Shown piece by piece: positions 26,310-35,773 of a stretch of 64,000 nt of DNA. The stretch spans positions 186,001 through 250,000 of the forward strand of contig JALWRI010000005.1 in NCBI GenBank assembly GCA_026994225.1. The letters are read 5' to 3'. The notes beneath the pieces are model-generated. The model had not been told where the DNA came from, did not search any database, and saw nothing but the letters and a program-made list of their open reading frames with translations. A program made the position numbers and the translations under genes. This DNA is from Gammaproteobacteria bacterium (GTDB taxonomy: Bacteria; Pseudomonadota; Gammaproteobacteria; GRL18). Numbering within the stretch: the stretch's first letter is position 1; every line of letters starts with the position of its first letter.

Positions 26310-27715
26310 TGGAAACACTTGAACTTTTAATGCCCTTATTTTTGTTTCTCAGTGTCTGTATCTTATTACTTCTGGGCTATCCTGTCGCATTATCTTTAGC
26401 TGGTGCAGCATTATTATTTACTGGATTAGGTTTTGCAAGCGATACCTTTGATAGTGATTTTTTGGCAGCTTTTCCTAACCGTCTGTATGGACTAATGACA
26501 AATCAAACCTTACTTGCTGTCCCCTTATTTGTATTTATGGGCGTAACGCTAGAACGTTCTAAAGTTGCTGAAAAATTACTAGATACCATGTCAAGGTTAT
26601 TTATTCATTTGCGAGGGGGATTAGGTATTGCTGTGATTATCGTTGGGATGTTACTTGCTGCAAGTACGGGCATTGTTGGGGCAACGGTTGTGACTATGGG
26701 CTTATTATCCCTTCCCACAATGTTAAAAAAAGGCTACCATTCTACTATTGCAACGGGAACAATTTGTGCTTCAGGCACGTTGGGACAAATTATTCCCCCT
26801 TCTATTATTCTGGTTCTGTTAGGCGATGTATTATCTTCAGCCTATCAACAGGCACAATTAGAACAAGGTATTTTTGCTCCAGAAACCGTATCAGTAGGTG
26901 ATTTATTTATTGGTGCTATCATTCCTGGTTTACTCTTGGTATGTGCTTATATTAGCTATCTTTTATTGCTTGGACACTTCTCCCCTCACACCATGCCCTC
27001 AGCACAAGAACATCAATCTAGTGTTAATGATAAAACCTTACTGCAACGTCCTAGCTTATGGCAAATTATCCATGCTTTAGTTCCTCCTTTAGGATTGATC
27101 TTAGCGGTACTTGGCTCTATCCTGGCAGGTATTGCTACACCTACGGAAGCTGCAGCAGTAGGGGCAAGCGGTGCCTTATTACTGGCTATATCACAACGGC
27201 AACTCAATCTTGCTACATTACAAGATATTATGCAATCGACCGCCCGCGTTACCAGCATGGTCTTTTTCATCTTTATTGGTGCGACTATTTTTTCATTAAC
27301 ATTTCGTGGCTTTGGTGGAGAAGAAATTATCAGTGATTTTTTACATCATTTACCAGGTGGTAAAAACACTGCTTTTTTATTAGTGATGGTATTAATGTTT
27401 TTTCTGGGATTTATTCTCGACTTTATTGAAATTACCTTTATCGTAGTACCTATTGTTGCCCCTATACTCCTGATTATGGGCTTTGATCCTGTATGGTTAG
27501 GTATTATGATCGCTATCAATTTACAAACCTCTTTTCTTACTCCTCCATTTGGTTTTGCTTTATTCTACTTACGTGGGGTCGCACCCAAATCGGTCACTAC
27601 AAAGCATATTTATATTGGTGTTATCCCGTTTATTATTATTCAACTTTTAGTGCTTGCCGCATTAGCTTATTGGCCACAATTAGCTACTTGGCTACCCAGT
27701 AAGATTTATGCATGA
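26306..27715 (+). CDS. TRAP transporter large permease (DctM type)
   Basis: A 469-residue membrane protein with about twelve hydrophobic segments. Family motifs include GYPVALSLAGAALLF, NQTLLAVPLFVFMG, GIVGATVVTMGLLSLPTML, ASGTLGQIIPPSIILVLLGD and TPTEAAAVGASGALLL. With DctQ it would move an organic acid or similar solute using a sodium or proton gradient. The periplasmic binding protein DctP is not adjacent, so the substrate cannot be read from context. Confidence 0.92.
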   Translation: MMETLELLMPLFLFLSVCILLLLGYPVALSLAGAALLFTGLGFASDTFDSDFLAAFPNRLYGLMTNQTLLAVPLFVFMGVTLERSKVAEKLLDTMSRLFIHLRGGLGIAVIIVGMLLAASTGIVGATVVTMGLLSLPTMLKKGYHSTIATGTICASGTLGQIIPPSIILVLLGDVLSSAYQQAQLEQGIFAPETVSVGDLFIGAIIPGLLLVCAYISYLLLLGHFSPHTMPSAQEHQSSVNDKTLLQRPSLWQIIHALVPPLGLILAVLGSILAGIATPTEAAAVGASGALLLAISQRQLNLATLQDIMQSTARVTSMVFFIFIGATIFSLTFRGFGGEEIISDFLHHLPGGKNTAFLLVMVLMFFLGFILDFIEITFIVVPIVAPILLIMGFDPVWLGIMIAINLQTSFLTPPFGFALFYLRGVAPKSVTTKHIYIGVIPFIIIQLLVLAALAYWPQLATWLPSKIYA

Positions 27716-28181
27716 AATATTAACTTGTGATGTCTTTCCAGATAATTTTATCTATTACCTTTTTTAAACGTGTGAAAACATTAATAACTTCTAACCTATC
27801 TTTTTCACTCAATGTTCCTGCATGGGCTTTTTCTTCCATCATTTTTTGTGAGAAGCATTACCCTTTAAATTATGGCTTAGACGAATTAATAGATAAATCC
27901 GTTGACTTTAACATGACAGGATAATTTTCTTCTAAAATTTTTGTAAATTACAGTTTCATAACAAATAACTCTGCAATATTAAAACCCATTATATTATCAC
28001 TCCAGTGAGTATTTTTCTTACTCATTGTTACACTGAATACTCTCTGTGCCAATAGATGAGAGTTTAAAATACTTTTTGCCAAAATGTAAATCTGATACAT
28101 AATAGGCTATTACCCCAAATTAACTTAACTATAATAATAATGGTAACCCAATTGTAGCAACTCAATACAGGATTATTTGCG
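27716..28181. other. Gene-poor intergenic stretch with one hairpin
   Basis: No convincing gene. A 65-codon frame near its start has no ribosome binding site or family motif. A hairpin of AGTGAGTA against TACTCATT with a six-base loop lies near 28004-28026 without a T-tract, so it may mark the 3' end of the TRAP transcript. The rest is AT-rich leader of the following gene. Confidence 0.4.
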
Positions 28182-29903
28182 GTGAGTACCCCAGTTAATA
28201 AAGCAAAAATAGTAAAAAAAATAACCAAAACACTTAATTTGGTCACTTCATCATCCAAAACCGAAGCAGAAACCAGTTTACGTCAAGCAAATAAACTCAT
28301 GCAAAAATACCAAATTACCTTATATGACCTGGATTTCAGTCAAATTTACCATGCCGTAATTATTAAACTTATGCAATTACATCTTTCTTTATTACATTCT
28401 AAACAGGAACAACAACAATTACGTAACTATGTACTCAAAGAATTAGCGACTATCCGTCATATTTCCACGCATACAGGTAAAAAGAAAAAAACACCCCCTC
28501 CACACAGTACAACAAAGCCATCTTCTGCAAATGCACAACAAACACAATCCGATCCCCCTCCTTATCATCAATCTCGTACCACTTATAACAGTCCATCCCA
28601 TGCTAAGAAAACAGTACATTTTTCCAAAAAAAAAGCCATCCCCAAAAAAAAGTCAACAGCTACTCAACAATATAAACATTTTAGTTATTATGAGGAAACA
28701 CAACATCTTAAGTATAAACTGTATATTGCCAAACAAAACATACTTACTCCGTCTATACAATTGATGAATGAGTATTTAAAAAGGGCAAGACATATTTTTG
28801 AAATTAAATTATTACTATTACAAAATTTATTAACTTTACAAAAACATCTCTATTGGCTAAGTAAAGAAAATTATCTTAAAAGTATTGACGATAATCTTAA
28901 TTTACTGCTAACTGACCAAAAGATTAAAATGGAAAAAATAGCTTATCTTTATCATCAAGATGATCAAGAATTACAACAAAATTATCCTGAAATAAGTGCT
29001 GTCAAGTGTAATAATCAAAAACAATTATTTACCCTGCTTTTAGATATATTGGAAAAATCAGTATATGTTATTAAACATAGTCTGCAAGAATTACACCATT
29101 CTAGCTTTTTAATTCATTATAATATTGAACACCCTTTACATTCTGAGCAACACCATACCTTAGAGCAACAATCTGCTTTGCATAAATTAACACATTTCCA
29201 AAAAAAGACCCATCAAGCCCTTGTTAGCAGTTATCAAACATTATATATGCAACTAGATATATTAAAAATCTTCCTGCTTAAAGAAGAAATTACAAAATCT
29301 GAACATCATTATCAACAACATCTTATTGAATATAGTGATTTAGCCCGTGATACCTATGAATATGCATATCCTACACACGAAGTACAATACTATTTACAAA
29401 AAATTACTGAACTAAGTATTAATCATGCACAACAGCATACTTTACATAATATTTTCCCTCATTTTTATGAAATAAATAAAGAGATGCTCTCTATTCGTCA
29501 ATATTTAAAAGAAAATCACCATTACCCCTATCAAACCTGTTTATCCTGGCTACTTACAAACACCCCTCATTATACCTTAGAAGAAAAAAAACTACATTTT
29601 GATCAATATTCTTATTATACTTATGATACGCTGGATGAAATTGCAACTGATTGTTTCTTTCACATCAAACTCCTTTGGCTACGTAAAGACCTTTATTTGC
29701 GTACTGGTAATGAAAAACAATTAGCGCAATGGAAATATAACAAGTGTAAGCGTTATGTAGAATTAGAATATTATTTATTTGATAAACAAAATAAAATAGA
29801 TGACTTAGCAGCACATATTTTATGGAATTGTGGTGATATCCAAAATAAAAATATTCCTATACTCAATAAGTTTAAGGATATTTTAAAACAGTATAGTTAT
29901 TAG
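28182..29903 (+). CDS. Unrecognised large protein with N-terminal DUF2786-like segment
   Basis: A 573-residue hydrophilic protein. The first 50 residues match the DUF2786 pattern (a helical KIxKxLxLxxS...EAExxLxxAxxLMxKYxI motif, seen as TEAETSLRQANKLMQKYQI). A Pro/Ser/Thr/Lys-rich linker (about 98-155) follows, then a long, mostly helical region rich in Gln, His, Tyr and Leu with no motif I know. There is no signal peptide or membrane segment. DUF2786 is found in proteins of mobile-element and stress context but has no assigned activity. The GTG start is short of a clear ribosome binding site. A sensory receiver-kinase gene starts 38 bases downstream on the same strand. Confidence 0.7.
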   Translation: MSTPVNKAKIVKKITKTLNLVTSSSKTEAETSLRQANKLMQKYQITLYDLDFSQIYHAVIIKLMQLHLSLLHSKQEQQQLRNYVLKELATIRHISTHTGKKKKTPPPHSTTKPSSANAQQTQSDPPPYHQSRTTYNSPSHAKKTVHFSKKKAIPKKKSTATQQYKHFSYYEETQHLKYKLYIAKQNILTPSIQLMNEYLKRARHIFEIKLLLLQNLLTLQKHLYWLSKENYLKSIDDNLNLLLTDQKIKMEKIAYLYHQDDQELQQNYPEISAVKCNNQKQLFTLLLDILEKSVYVIKHSLQELHHSSFLIHYNIEHPLHSEQHHTLEQQSALHKLTHFQKKTHQALVSSYQTLYMQLDILKIFLLKEEITKSEHHYQQHLIEYSDLARDTYEYAYPTHEVQYYLQKITELSINHAQQHTLHNIFPHFYEINKEMLSIRQYLKENHHYPYQTCLSWLLTNTPHYTLEEKKLHFDQYSYYTYDTLDEIATDCFFHIKLLWLRKDLYLRTGNEKQLAQWKYNKCKRYVELEYYLFDKQNKIDDLAAHILWNCGDIQNKNIPILNKFKDILKQYSY

Positions 29904-29941
29904 AATATAACTTATATTCCCTAAACCCTTTAGAGACGACT

Positions 29942-31054
29942 ATGAGCAAGGATAATACTCAGATTAATATCTTAATCGTCGATGATAGCAAAATCAATCG
30001 CAATCTGATCGAAATTAAGTTACAACATCAAGGATTTCAATGTACTGCTGTTGAAACTGGACAAGAAGCTATTGATATTATTAATAGTGATCAAAAACCT
30101 GATTTGATTTTACTCGATTTAATCATGCCTGGTATCAACGGTCTGCAAGTGTTAGAAAAAGTACGGCAACGGCATTCTATGGTAGATTTACCTATTATCA
30201 TAGTCAGTGCCAATAATGAAGGCAATGAAATTATACAGGCTCTACATCTTGGCGCAAATGACTACATTTCCAAGCCGATTAATTTTTACATACTCTCAGC
30301 CCGTATAGAAACACATCTTAATATGCAACAACTTGCATTACAAAATAAAGATTTTATTGCTATTGCCAGCCATGACTTACGTAAGCCACTGGTGCTTATT
30401 CAAGATATTATACAAACTTTACAAGAAGAAATTCATAGTACCCCTCCTCAAATGGATAATTTGGATTTTTCTTTAGAATTAATCGCTGAAACTGCTAATT
30501 ATCTCAATGAAATAGCAGAGGGATATTTAGATTTACAAGCAATGAATGCAGGGAGTATCCAACTGGTATATAGTGATGTAAATATGCATCAGTTAGTAAA
30601 GGATGTACTCAGTTATAATAGCCACAACGCAGAAAAAAAATCTATCCAGTTAATTACTAAAATGCCTCCTACACCGATTATTATCTATGCCGATTATACT
30701 CGTATTAGTCAAGTTTTAGATAATTTTGTCAGTAATGCTATCAAATTTTGTTCTGCTCAGGATCAAATTAGTATTCAATTGTATCAGCAAGAGTCCTTAT
30801 TATTAGTTGAAGTTAAAGACAATGGTCCTGGTTTATCTGAAGATGATTTACAGCGTGTTTTTATTAAATTTGCACGCTTACAAAATCAACCTACAGGAGG
30901 GGAAAAAAGTGTTGGTTTAGGGCTTTCTATCTGTAAACAAATTATTGAATTACATCATGGTAAAATAGGCGTCCGTAATAATATGGAAGAAAAAGGTGCT
31001 ACTTTTTGGTTTAGTCTACCCTTACAAGAAACTCAGAGAGATCAAAATCAATAA
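29942..31054 (+). CDS. Receiver-histidine kinase hybrid signalling protein
   Basis: A 370-residue soluble protein with an N-terminal receiver domain (about 1-125, phospho-acceptor Asp59 in LILLDLIMPG, conserved Lys in YISKP) followed by a histidine kinase core: HisKA with His144 (ASHDLRKPL), N box VLDNFVSNAIKF, G1 VKDNGPGLS and G2 SVGLGLSICKQI. There is no membrane segment or sensor domain, so the receiver is the input and the kinase the output, the inverse of a usual hybrid kinase. No response-regulator gene adjoins. The 3' end overlaps the opposite-strand folK by 44 bases. Confidence 0.93.
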   Translation: MSKDNTQINILIVDDSKINRNLIEIKLQHQGFQCTAVETGQEAIDIINSDQKPDLILLDLIMPGINGLQVLEKVRQRHSMVDLPIIIVSANNEGNEIIQALHLGANDYISKPINFYILSARIETHLNMQQLALQNKDFIAIASHDLRKPLVLIQDIIQTLQEEIHSTPPQMDNLDFSLELIAETANYLNEIAEGYLDLQAMNAGSIQLVYSDVNMHQLVKDVLSYNSHNAEKKSIQLITKMPPTPIIIYADYTRISQVLDNFVSNAIKFCSAQDQISIQLYQQESLLLVEVKDNGPGLSEDDLQRVFIKFARLQNQPTGGEKSVGLGLSICKQIIELHHGKIGVRNNMEEKGATFWFSLPLQETQRDQNQ

Positions 31055-31568
31055 TATGCCCAACTTGCCCCGTATTATCAAAATTTTGCCATAATTGCTG
31101 AAAACTATAATGATTAACAGGATGACGTACTGCTGGTGCAATTTCCGCTAAAGGTTCTAATACAAAAGCGTACTTCTCTATTTCATCTCGTGGAATGGAC
31201 AAACCATCGGTGTTAATCACTTCTTGATAATATAATAATAAATCTAAATCTAAGGTTCTGGAACTAAATTTCTTTTGTGATCGATCCCGTTTATTTTTTG
31301 TTTCAATGGATCTTAAAAAATGATTAACTTCCAGCGCACTCAAGGTACTATCAAAGGCTACCACCATATTATAAAAATTTTGTCCTTCAAACCCTACTGC
31401 TTCCGTTTCATAAACAGATGAATAACGGAAATTATAAAATTGCTCTGCCAATGCGGATAACGCATTCTTCACTGACTGCTCTTTGTCTATATTACTACCA
31501 ATACTGACAAAAATACCCGGTTCGGCAGGATTTTCACTTAACGGTGCGCTTGATTTCGATACTGGCAT
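31011..31568 (-). CDS. folK: 2-amino-4-hydroxy-6-hydroxymethyldihydropteridine pyrophosphokinase
   Basis: Transfers pyrophosphate from ATP to the pterin in folate synthesis. The 185-residue product has the HPPK motifs VSIGSNIDKEQSV, SSVYETEAVGFEGQNFYNMV and the signature SSRTLDLDLLLYYQ, then IPRDEIEKYAFVLEPLAEIAP. It overlaps the end of folB by 35 bases and is presumably co-translated with it. There is a longer N-terminal extension (about 15 residues) than in E. coli, so the true start may lie a little further in. Confidence 0.93.
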   Translation of the reverse strand: MPVSKSSAPLSENPAEPGIFVSIGSNIDKEQSVKNALSALAEQFYNFRYSSVYETEAVGFEGQNFYNMVVAFDSTLSALEVNHFLRSIETKNKRDRSQKKFSSRTLDLDLLLYYQEVINTDGLSIPRDEIEKYAFVLEPLAEIAPAVRHPVNHYSFQQLWQNFDNTGQVGHIIDFDLSEFLVRVD

Positions 31569-31887
31569 ACGCTACTCCTGGAATAATAGCAGGTTTAGTT
31601 AGACGAAGCGTTACAGCTTGTAATGAAAATTGTTGAATTAGGCTATAACTCATATCCTCTGCCAACTTCTCCAATAAATAGCCTTCACTTTGTTTTGCAA
31701 ACTGCTGTAAAAATATGACCACTTCTGCATAATCTATTGTTTTTTTAATATTATCGCTACTACCTGCCGGGTATAAGTCTACTTCCATTTCAACATCTGC
31801 TAATAAAGTTTGCCATTGCATTCGTTCTTCATCTGGTACGCCAATATGTGTATTTAATTGTACCTGTTGTAAAAAAATTTTGTCCAT
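31534..31887 (-). CDS. folB: Dihydroneopterin aldolase
   Basis: Folate-pathway aldolase of 117 residues. It starts MDKIFLQQVQLNTHIGVPDEER, whose HIGVPDEER block is the family signature, and contains TIDYAEVVIFLQQF and LLEKLAEDMSYSLI; the C-terminus SIEIKR is also typical. It pairs with folK downstream and lies back to back with plsY, as in enterobacteria and pseudomonads. Confidence 0.94.
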   Translation of the reverse strand: MDKIFLQQVQLNTHIGVPDEERMQWQTLLADVEMEVDLYPAGSSDNIKKTIDYAEVVIFLQQFAKQSEGYLLEKLAEDMSYSLIQQFSLQAVTLRLTKPAIIPGVAYASIEIKRTVK

Positions 31888-31957
31888 TAAAATGCTATCC
31901 CAAATATCTTGAAAAAAATGTTATCATACCTTGTTTATGTTACCAAATTTTCCCCTT

Positions 31958-32584
31958 ATGGATATGCTATATAATTATTACACTGCCTGCACATGCTCTT
32001 TGAGTGATGTATTTTTTATTATTTTGGCTTATCTATTTGGCTCTATCTCCACAGCTATTCTAGTTTGTAAGATTTTTTCTTTACCTGATCCCCGTACTTT
32101 TGGCTCACAAAACCCAGGAGCAACCAATGTACTCCGTCTGGGTAATAAAAAAGCAGCAATCCTCACTTTATGTGGTGATGTATTAAAAGGTTTTATTCCT
32201 GTTTATCTCTGTGCATATATGCAATCCCATTCCCTTATTTTAGCTTTAGTTGCCTATGCAGCGTTTTTAGGTCATCTTTATCCTGTTTTCTTTCATTTTA
32301 AAGGGGGTAAGGGAGTGGCTACCGCCTTAGGCGTCATCTCTGCCCTTTCTCTCAAAATAGCATTAATGCTTCTTATTACCTGGCTAGTGATTGCACTTGG
32401 CTTTCGTCTTTCTTCTCTGGCTGCATTATTAAGTGCCTTTTGTGCGCCTGTCTATTTTTACCTTTTTAGTCATCAACCTATCTATTGGTTACTCAGTATT
32501 GCCATTTCCATTCTTTTAATTTGGCGACACCGCACTAATATTGATAACCTTTTGAATAAAAACGAAACTAAAATCAATCCCTAA
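31958..32584 (+). CDS. plsY: Glycerol-3-phosphate acyltransferase PlsY
   Basis: Membrane acyltransferase that uses acyl-phosphate to acylate glycerol-3-phosphate in phospholipid synthesis. Family motifs are [56 protein letters not shown] and [13 protein letters not shown]. Four to five hydrophobic segments are evident. Several start codons (31931 TTG, 31937, 31958, 31964) are in frame and none has a good ribosome binding site; the position is uncertain by a few residues. The 3' end overlaps tsaD on the other strand by 11 bases. Confidence 0.93.
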   Translation: MDMLYNYYTACTCSLSDVFFIILAYLFGSISTAILVCKIFSLPDPRTFGSQNPGATNVLRLGNKKAAILTLCGDVLKGFIPVYLCAYMQSHSLILALVAYAAFLGHLYPVFFHFKGGKGVATALGVISALSLKIALMLLITWLVIALGFRLSSLAALLSAFCAPVYFYLFSHQPIYWLLSIAISILLIWRHRTNIDNLLNKNETKINP

Positions 32585-33602
32585 ACGGCACGTCTGATAA
32601 ATCTTCTAATGACCAACGGGGTTTTATCACAAAGGGGCTACTTTGCCGCTGTTGCTGTTGATATTGTAAATAGCCTGCATATGCAATCATTGCCCCATTA
32701 TCGGTACATAATGCCTGTTCTGGATAATACACCTTTACTTGTTGTATTTTTGCCCAGCTTATTAAATCAGCCCGTAATTTTTTATTAGCACTCACTCCTC
32801 CGGCTAAAACTAAACGTTCATATTTTGTGTATTGTAATGCCCGTTTACACTTTATTAATAAGGTATCAATCACTGCTTGTTGAAACGCATAGGCAATATC
32901 AGCTAAATCCTGTTCTGATTGAGAACTGCTATACCATGCTGTACGAACTGCTGTTTTTAAACCACTAAAACTAAAATCCAGCCCAGGTCTATTGACCATA
33001 GGACGAGGAAAAGTAAAGACTCCAGCTCTTCCCTGCATCGCTTTAGCTGCTAAAAGAGGCCCTCCTGGATAGGCTAAACCTAATAATTTTGCTGTTTTAT
33101 CAAAAGCCTCTCCTACTGCATCATCTAATGATTCTCCCAAAATATAATAGCTTCGCCAGGCCTTTACATCCACTAATAAGGTATGCCCTCCTGAAATAAG
33201 CAATGCGACAAAAGGATATGTTAATGTACTATCAGCTAAAAAAGCCGCCATTAAATGCCCCTCCATATGATGTATTCCTAAAGCCGGAATACCTAAACGC
33301 CATGCTAAAGCCTGTGCTATACTGCTTCCTACCATTAACGCACCCATTAAACCAGGGCCTGTCGTATAAGCAATCGCTGACAGTTCAGATAATGCAATAC
33401 CCGTTTCATCCAATGTTTGTAAAATCAAAGGACTGAGTTTACGAATATGATCCCGAGAAGCCAGTTCAGGAACAACCCCTCCATACTCTGCATGTAATGC
33501 CGTTTGTGAATAAACCTTATCTAATAACAAGCCTTTTTTTTGGTGGTAAATAGCAACACCGGTTTCATCACAAGAACTTTCTATTCCTAAAATTATTACC
33601 AT
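32574..33602 (-). CDS. tsaD: tRNA N6-threonylcarbamoyladenosine synthase subunit TsaD
   Basis: Transfers the threonylcarbamoyl group to A37 of ANN-decoding tRNAs. The 342-residue product begins [18 protein letters not shown] and contains [12 protein letters not shown], the metal ligands in [34 protein letters not shown] and [14 protein letters not shown]. Length and all motifs are normal. It is divergent from rpsU, the classic arrangement next to the macromolecular synthesis operon. Confidence 0.97.
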   Translation of the reverse strand: MVIILGIESSCDETGVAIYHQKKGLLLDKVYSQTALHAEYGGVVPELASRDHIRKLSPLILQTLDETGIALSELSAIAYTTGPGLMGALMVGSSIAQALAWRLGIPALGIHHMEGHLMAAFLADSTLTYPFVALLISGGHTLLVDVKAWRSYYILGESLDDAVGEAFDKTAKLLGLAYPGGPLLAAKAMQGRAGVFTFPRPMVNRPGLDFSFSGLKTAVRTAWYSSSQSEQDLADIAYAFQQAVIDTLLIKCKRALQYTKYERLVLAGGVSANKKLRADLISWAKIQQVKVYYPEQALCTDNGAMIAYAGYLQYQQQQRQSSPFVIKPRWSLEDLSDVPFRD

Positions 33603-33703
33603 AAAAACCTTTGCATTTATTTTTACTACAAGTATAATTGGCAGTTTTTAATATTTATGTAAGCACTATACTATTTTTATTTATAACGTAAAGAGGATTA
33701 TAC

Positions 33704-33919
33704 ATGCCCACGGTAAAAATCAAAGACAATGAACCATTTGACGTAGCACTTCGTCGCTTTAAACGCTCTTGTGAAAAAGCAGGGATTTTATCTGAAGTTC
33801 GTCGCCGTGAGCATTACGAAAAACCGACATCTGTACGTAAACGTAAAAATGCTGCCGCAGTAAAACGTTGGCAAAAAAAGATACATCGTGAACAATTACG
33901 TTTAAAACGTTTATATTAA
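33704..33919 (+). CDS. rpsU: 30S ribosomal protein S21
   Basis: A 71-residue basic protein matching S21 over its length: [20 protein letters not shown], then [20 protein letters not shown] and a C-terminal [15 protein letters not shown] strong AGAGGA ribosome binding site precedes it and a TATACT -10-like element lies at 33667-33672. A short inverted repeat, AGGGT (33953-33957) with ACCCT (33974-33978), sits in the 87-base gap to dnaG where E. coli has an attenuating terminator; here there is no T-tract. Confidence 0.97.
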   Translation: MPTVKIKDNEPFDVALRRFKRSCEKAGILSEVRRREHYEKPTSVRKRKNAAAVKRWQKKIHREQLRLKRLY

Positions 33920-34006
33920 ACCTCTTTACCGATATGTTATAAGTTTGTCAAAAGGGTTACGCAACAAGTCAATACCCTAGTAATATATTAAATTATTAAT
34001 GCTTCT

Positions 34007-35758
34007 ATGGCTGGACATATCCCCCCCCAATTCATTGAAGCATTATTACAACGTATTAATATTCTGGATGTCATCACCGATCGTATCGAATTAAAAAAAG
34101 CCGGACGTGAATATACTGCCTGCTGTCCTTTTCATAGTGAAAAAACCCCTTCTTTTACCGTTAGTCCACAAAAACAGTTTTACCATTGTTTTGGCTGTGG
34201 AGCGCATGGTAATAGTATTCGATTTTTAATGGAATATGAAAATCAGTCCTTTGTAGAAGCTGTCACTGAATTAGCCCAGTTAGCTAGTATGCCTATTCCA
34301 CAAGCTCACTCTCAAGAGACAGTTATACCTGATTATCAACCCCTTTATACCCTTATGGAACAGGCAAATACCTACTTCCAACAGCAATTACGTCAACCCT
34401 TTGCACACGCTGCCGTTGCCTATCTAAAAAAACGGGGGATTAGCGGCCACATTGCTAAACATTATCAAATAGGTTACGCACCTGCCGGCTGGGATAATCT
34501 CCTTAACTTGTTAGGTAATAATGAACAACGCCGCCAACAATTACTCCAATGTGGATTAATCATAGCAAAAGAACAGAACAAGGGTTATTACGATCGTTTC
34601 CGCCATCGTATCATTTTCCCCATCCGTAATGTCAGAGGAAAAACCATTGGATTTGGAGGACGTGTACTCGATGATAATAAACCTAAATACCTTAATTCTC
34701 CTGAAACTCCTTTATTTCAAAAAGGGAAAGAGCTATACGGACTTTTTGAAGCCCAACAAAAACAACGACAGCTTTCACAAATTTTACTTGTAGAAGGGTA
34801 TATGGATACCATTGTTCTAGCACAATATGGTTTTTATCAAACTGTTGCAACATTAGGTACGGCAACCACTAGCGATCATTTACAACGATTATTCCGTCTT
34901 GCCGATGATATTGTTTTTTGTTTTGATGGCGATAAAGCAGGACGAAAAGCAGCATGGCGAGCATTAGAAAATTCCTTACCCTTATTAAATGATAAAATAA
35001 CAACTCGCTATATGTTCTTACCTGAAAAGGAAGATCCTGATTCGCTTATTCAATCACAAGGAGCAAATACATTCCAAACTCTTATTCATCATGCTGTACC
35101 TTTTTCCCGTTTCTTTTTTATTTACTTACAACAAGGTATTCAATTAGACAGTTTAGAAGGGCAGGCTCGATTTGCACAACAAGCTCGTATCCTCTTAAAT
35201 AAAATGCCTGATAGCATACTAAAACAGCAAATGATTCAACGTTTAACTAAAATTACTCAAATAAAACAACAACAACTTGGACTACATACCTCCTTGCCAC
35301 CTGCTTCGACAAAAAAGCTCTCTACCTATCCACCTAAAAATTCCCATACAATAGGAAACATCACACCTATCCACAAAATTATTCGCTATTTGCTTAATTA
35401 TCCCTATTTGGCAAAATATTACCCTCAATATGATGTTTTACAAAAATTAAACCTTCCAGCCTCTAAGCTGTTATCTGAATTATTACAATTATTATCTCAT
35501 CAACCTGACTTAAATACTGCCAGTATTATTGAGCATTGGCAAAATACCCCAGAACAACATTATTTAGAAAAACTTGCAATAGAACCCCTTGCCTTTGATA
35601 ATATTGATAGCATTGAACAAGATTTTCATGATTTATTTGCTTTATTAAAGAGACAATACCAAGAAAAACAAATAGATAGCCTATTACAAAAAGAAAAACA
35701 ACAAGGCTTAAATGATGAAGAAAGAAAGCAGCTTATGATATTCCTTACTACACGCTAA
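34007..35758 (+). CDS. dnaG: DNA primase DnaG
   Basis: Synthesises RNA primers for replication. Zinc-binding domain residues Cys, His, Cys, Cys are seen in CCPFHSEKTPSF and FYHCFGCGAHGN. The RNA polymerase basic motif FRHRIIFPIRNVRGKTIGFG and the Toprim glutamate motif ILLVEGYMDTIVL with FDGDKAGRKAA follow. The C-terminal helicase-binding region is divergent, and the protein is 583 residues, as in E. coli (581). The usual next gene, rpoD, is not here; a membrane protein gene follows after 15 bases. Confidence 0.97.
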   Translation: MAGHIPPQFIEALLQRINILDVITDRIELKKAGREYTACCPFHSEKTPSFTVSPQKQFYHCFGCGAHGNSIRFLMEYENQSFVEAVTELAQLASMPIPQAHSQETVIPDYQPLYTLMEQANTYFQQQLRQPFAHAAVAYLKKRGISGHIAKHYQIGYAPAGWDNLLNLLGNNEQRRQQLLQCGLIIAKEQNKGYYDRFRHRIIFPIRNVRGKTIGFGGRVLDDNKPKYLNSPETPLFQKGKELYGLFEAQQKQRQLSQILLVEGYMDTIVLAQYGFYQTVATLGTATTSDHLQRLFRLADDIVFCFDGDKAGRKAAWRALENSLPLLNDKITTRYMFLPEKEDPDSLIQSQGANTFQTLIHHAVPFSRFFFIYLQQGIQLDSLEGQARFAQQARILLNKMPDSILKQQMIQRLTKITQIKQQQLGLHTSLPPASTKKLSTYPPKNSHTIGNITPIHKIIRYLLNYPYLAKYYPQYDVLQKLNLPASKLLSELLQLLSHQPDLNTASIIEHWQNTPEQHYLEKLAIEPLAFDNIDSIEQDFHDLFALLKRQYQEKQIDSLLQKEKQQGLNDEERKQLMIFLTTR

Positions 35759-35773
35759 GTTAAAGAGACTTTT

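Noticed and set aside
27727-27924. A 65-codon frame after the TRAP permease
   Set aside because: No ribosome binding site, no motif, and it sits in untranslated-looking AT-rich DNA.
33953-33978. A dnaG-leader attenuator hairpin
   Set aside because: Only five pairs and no T-tract, so not recorded as a terminator.
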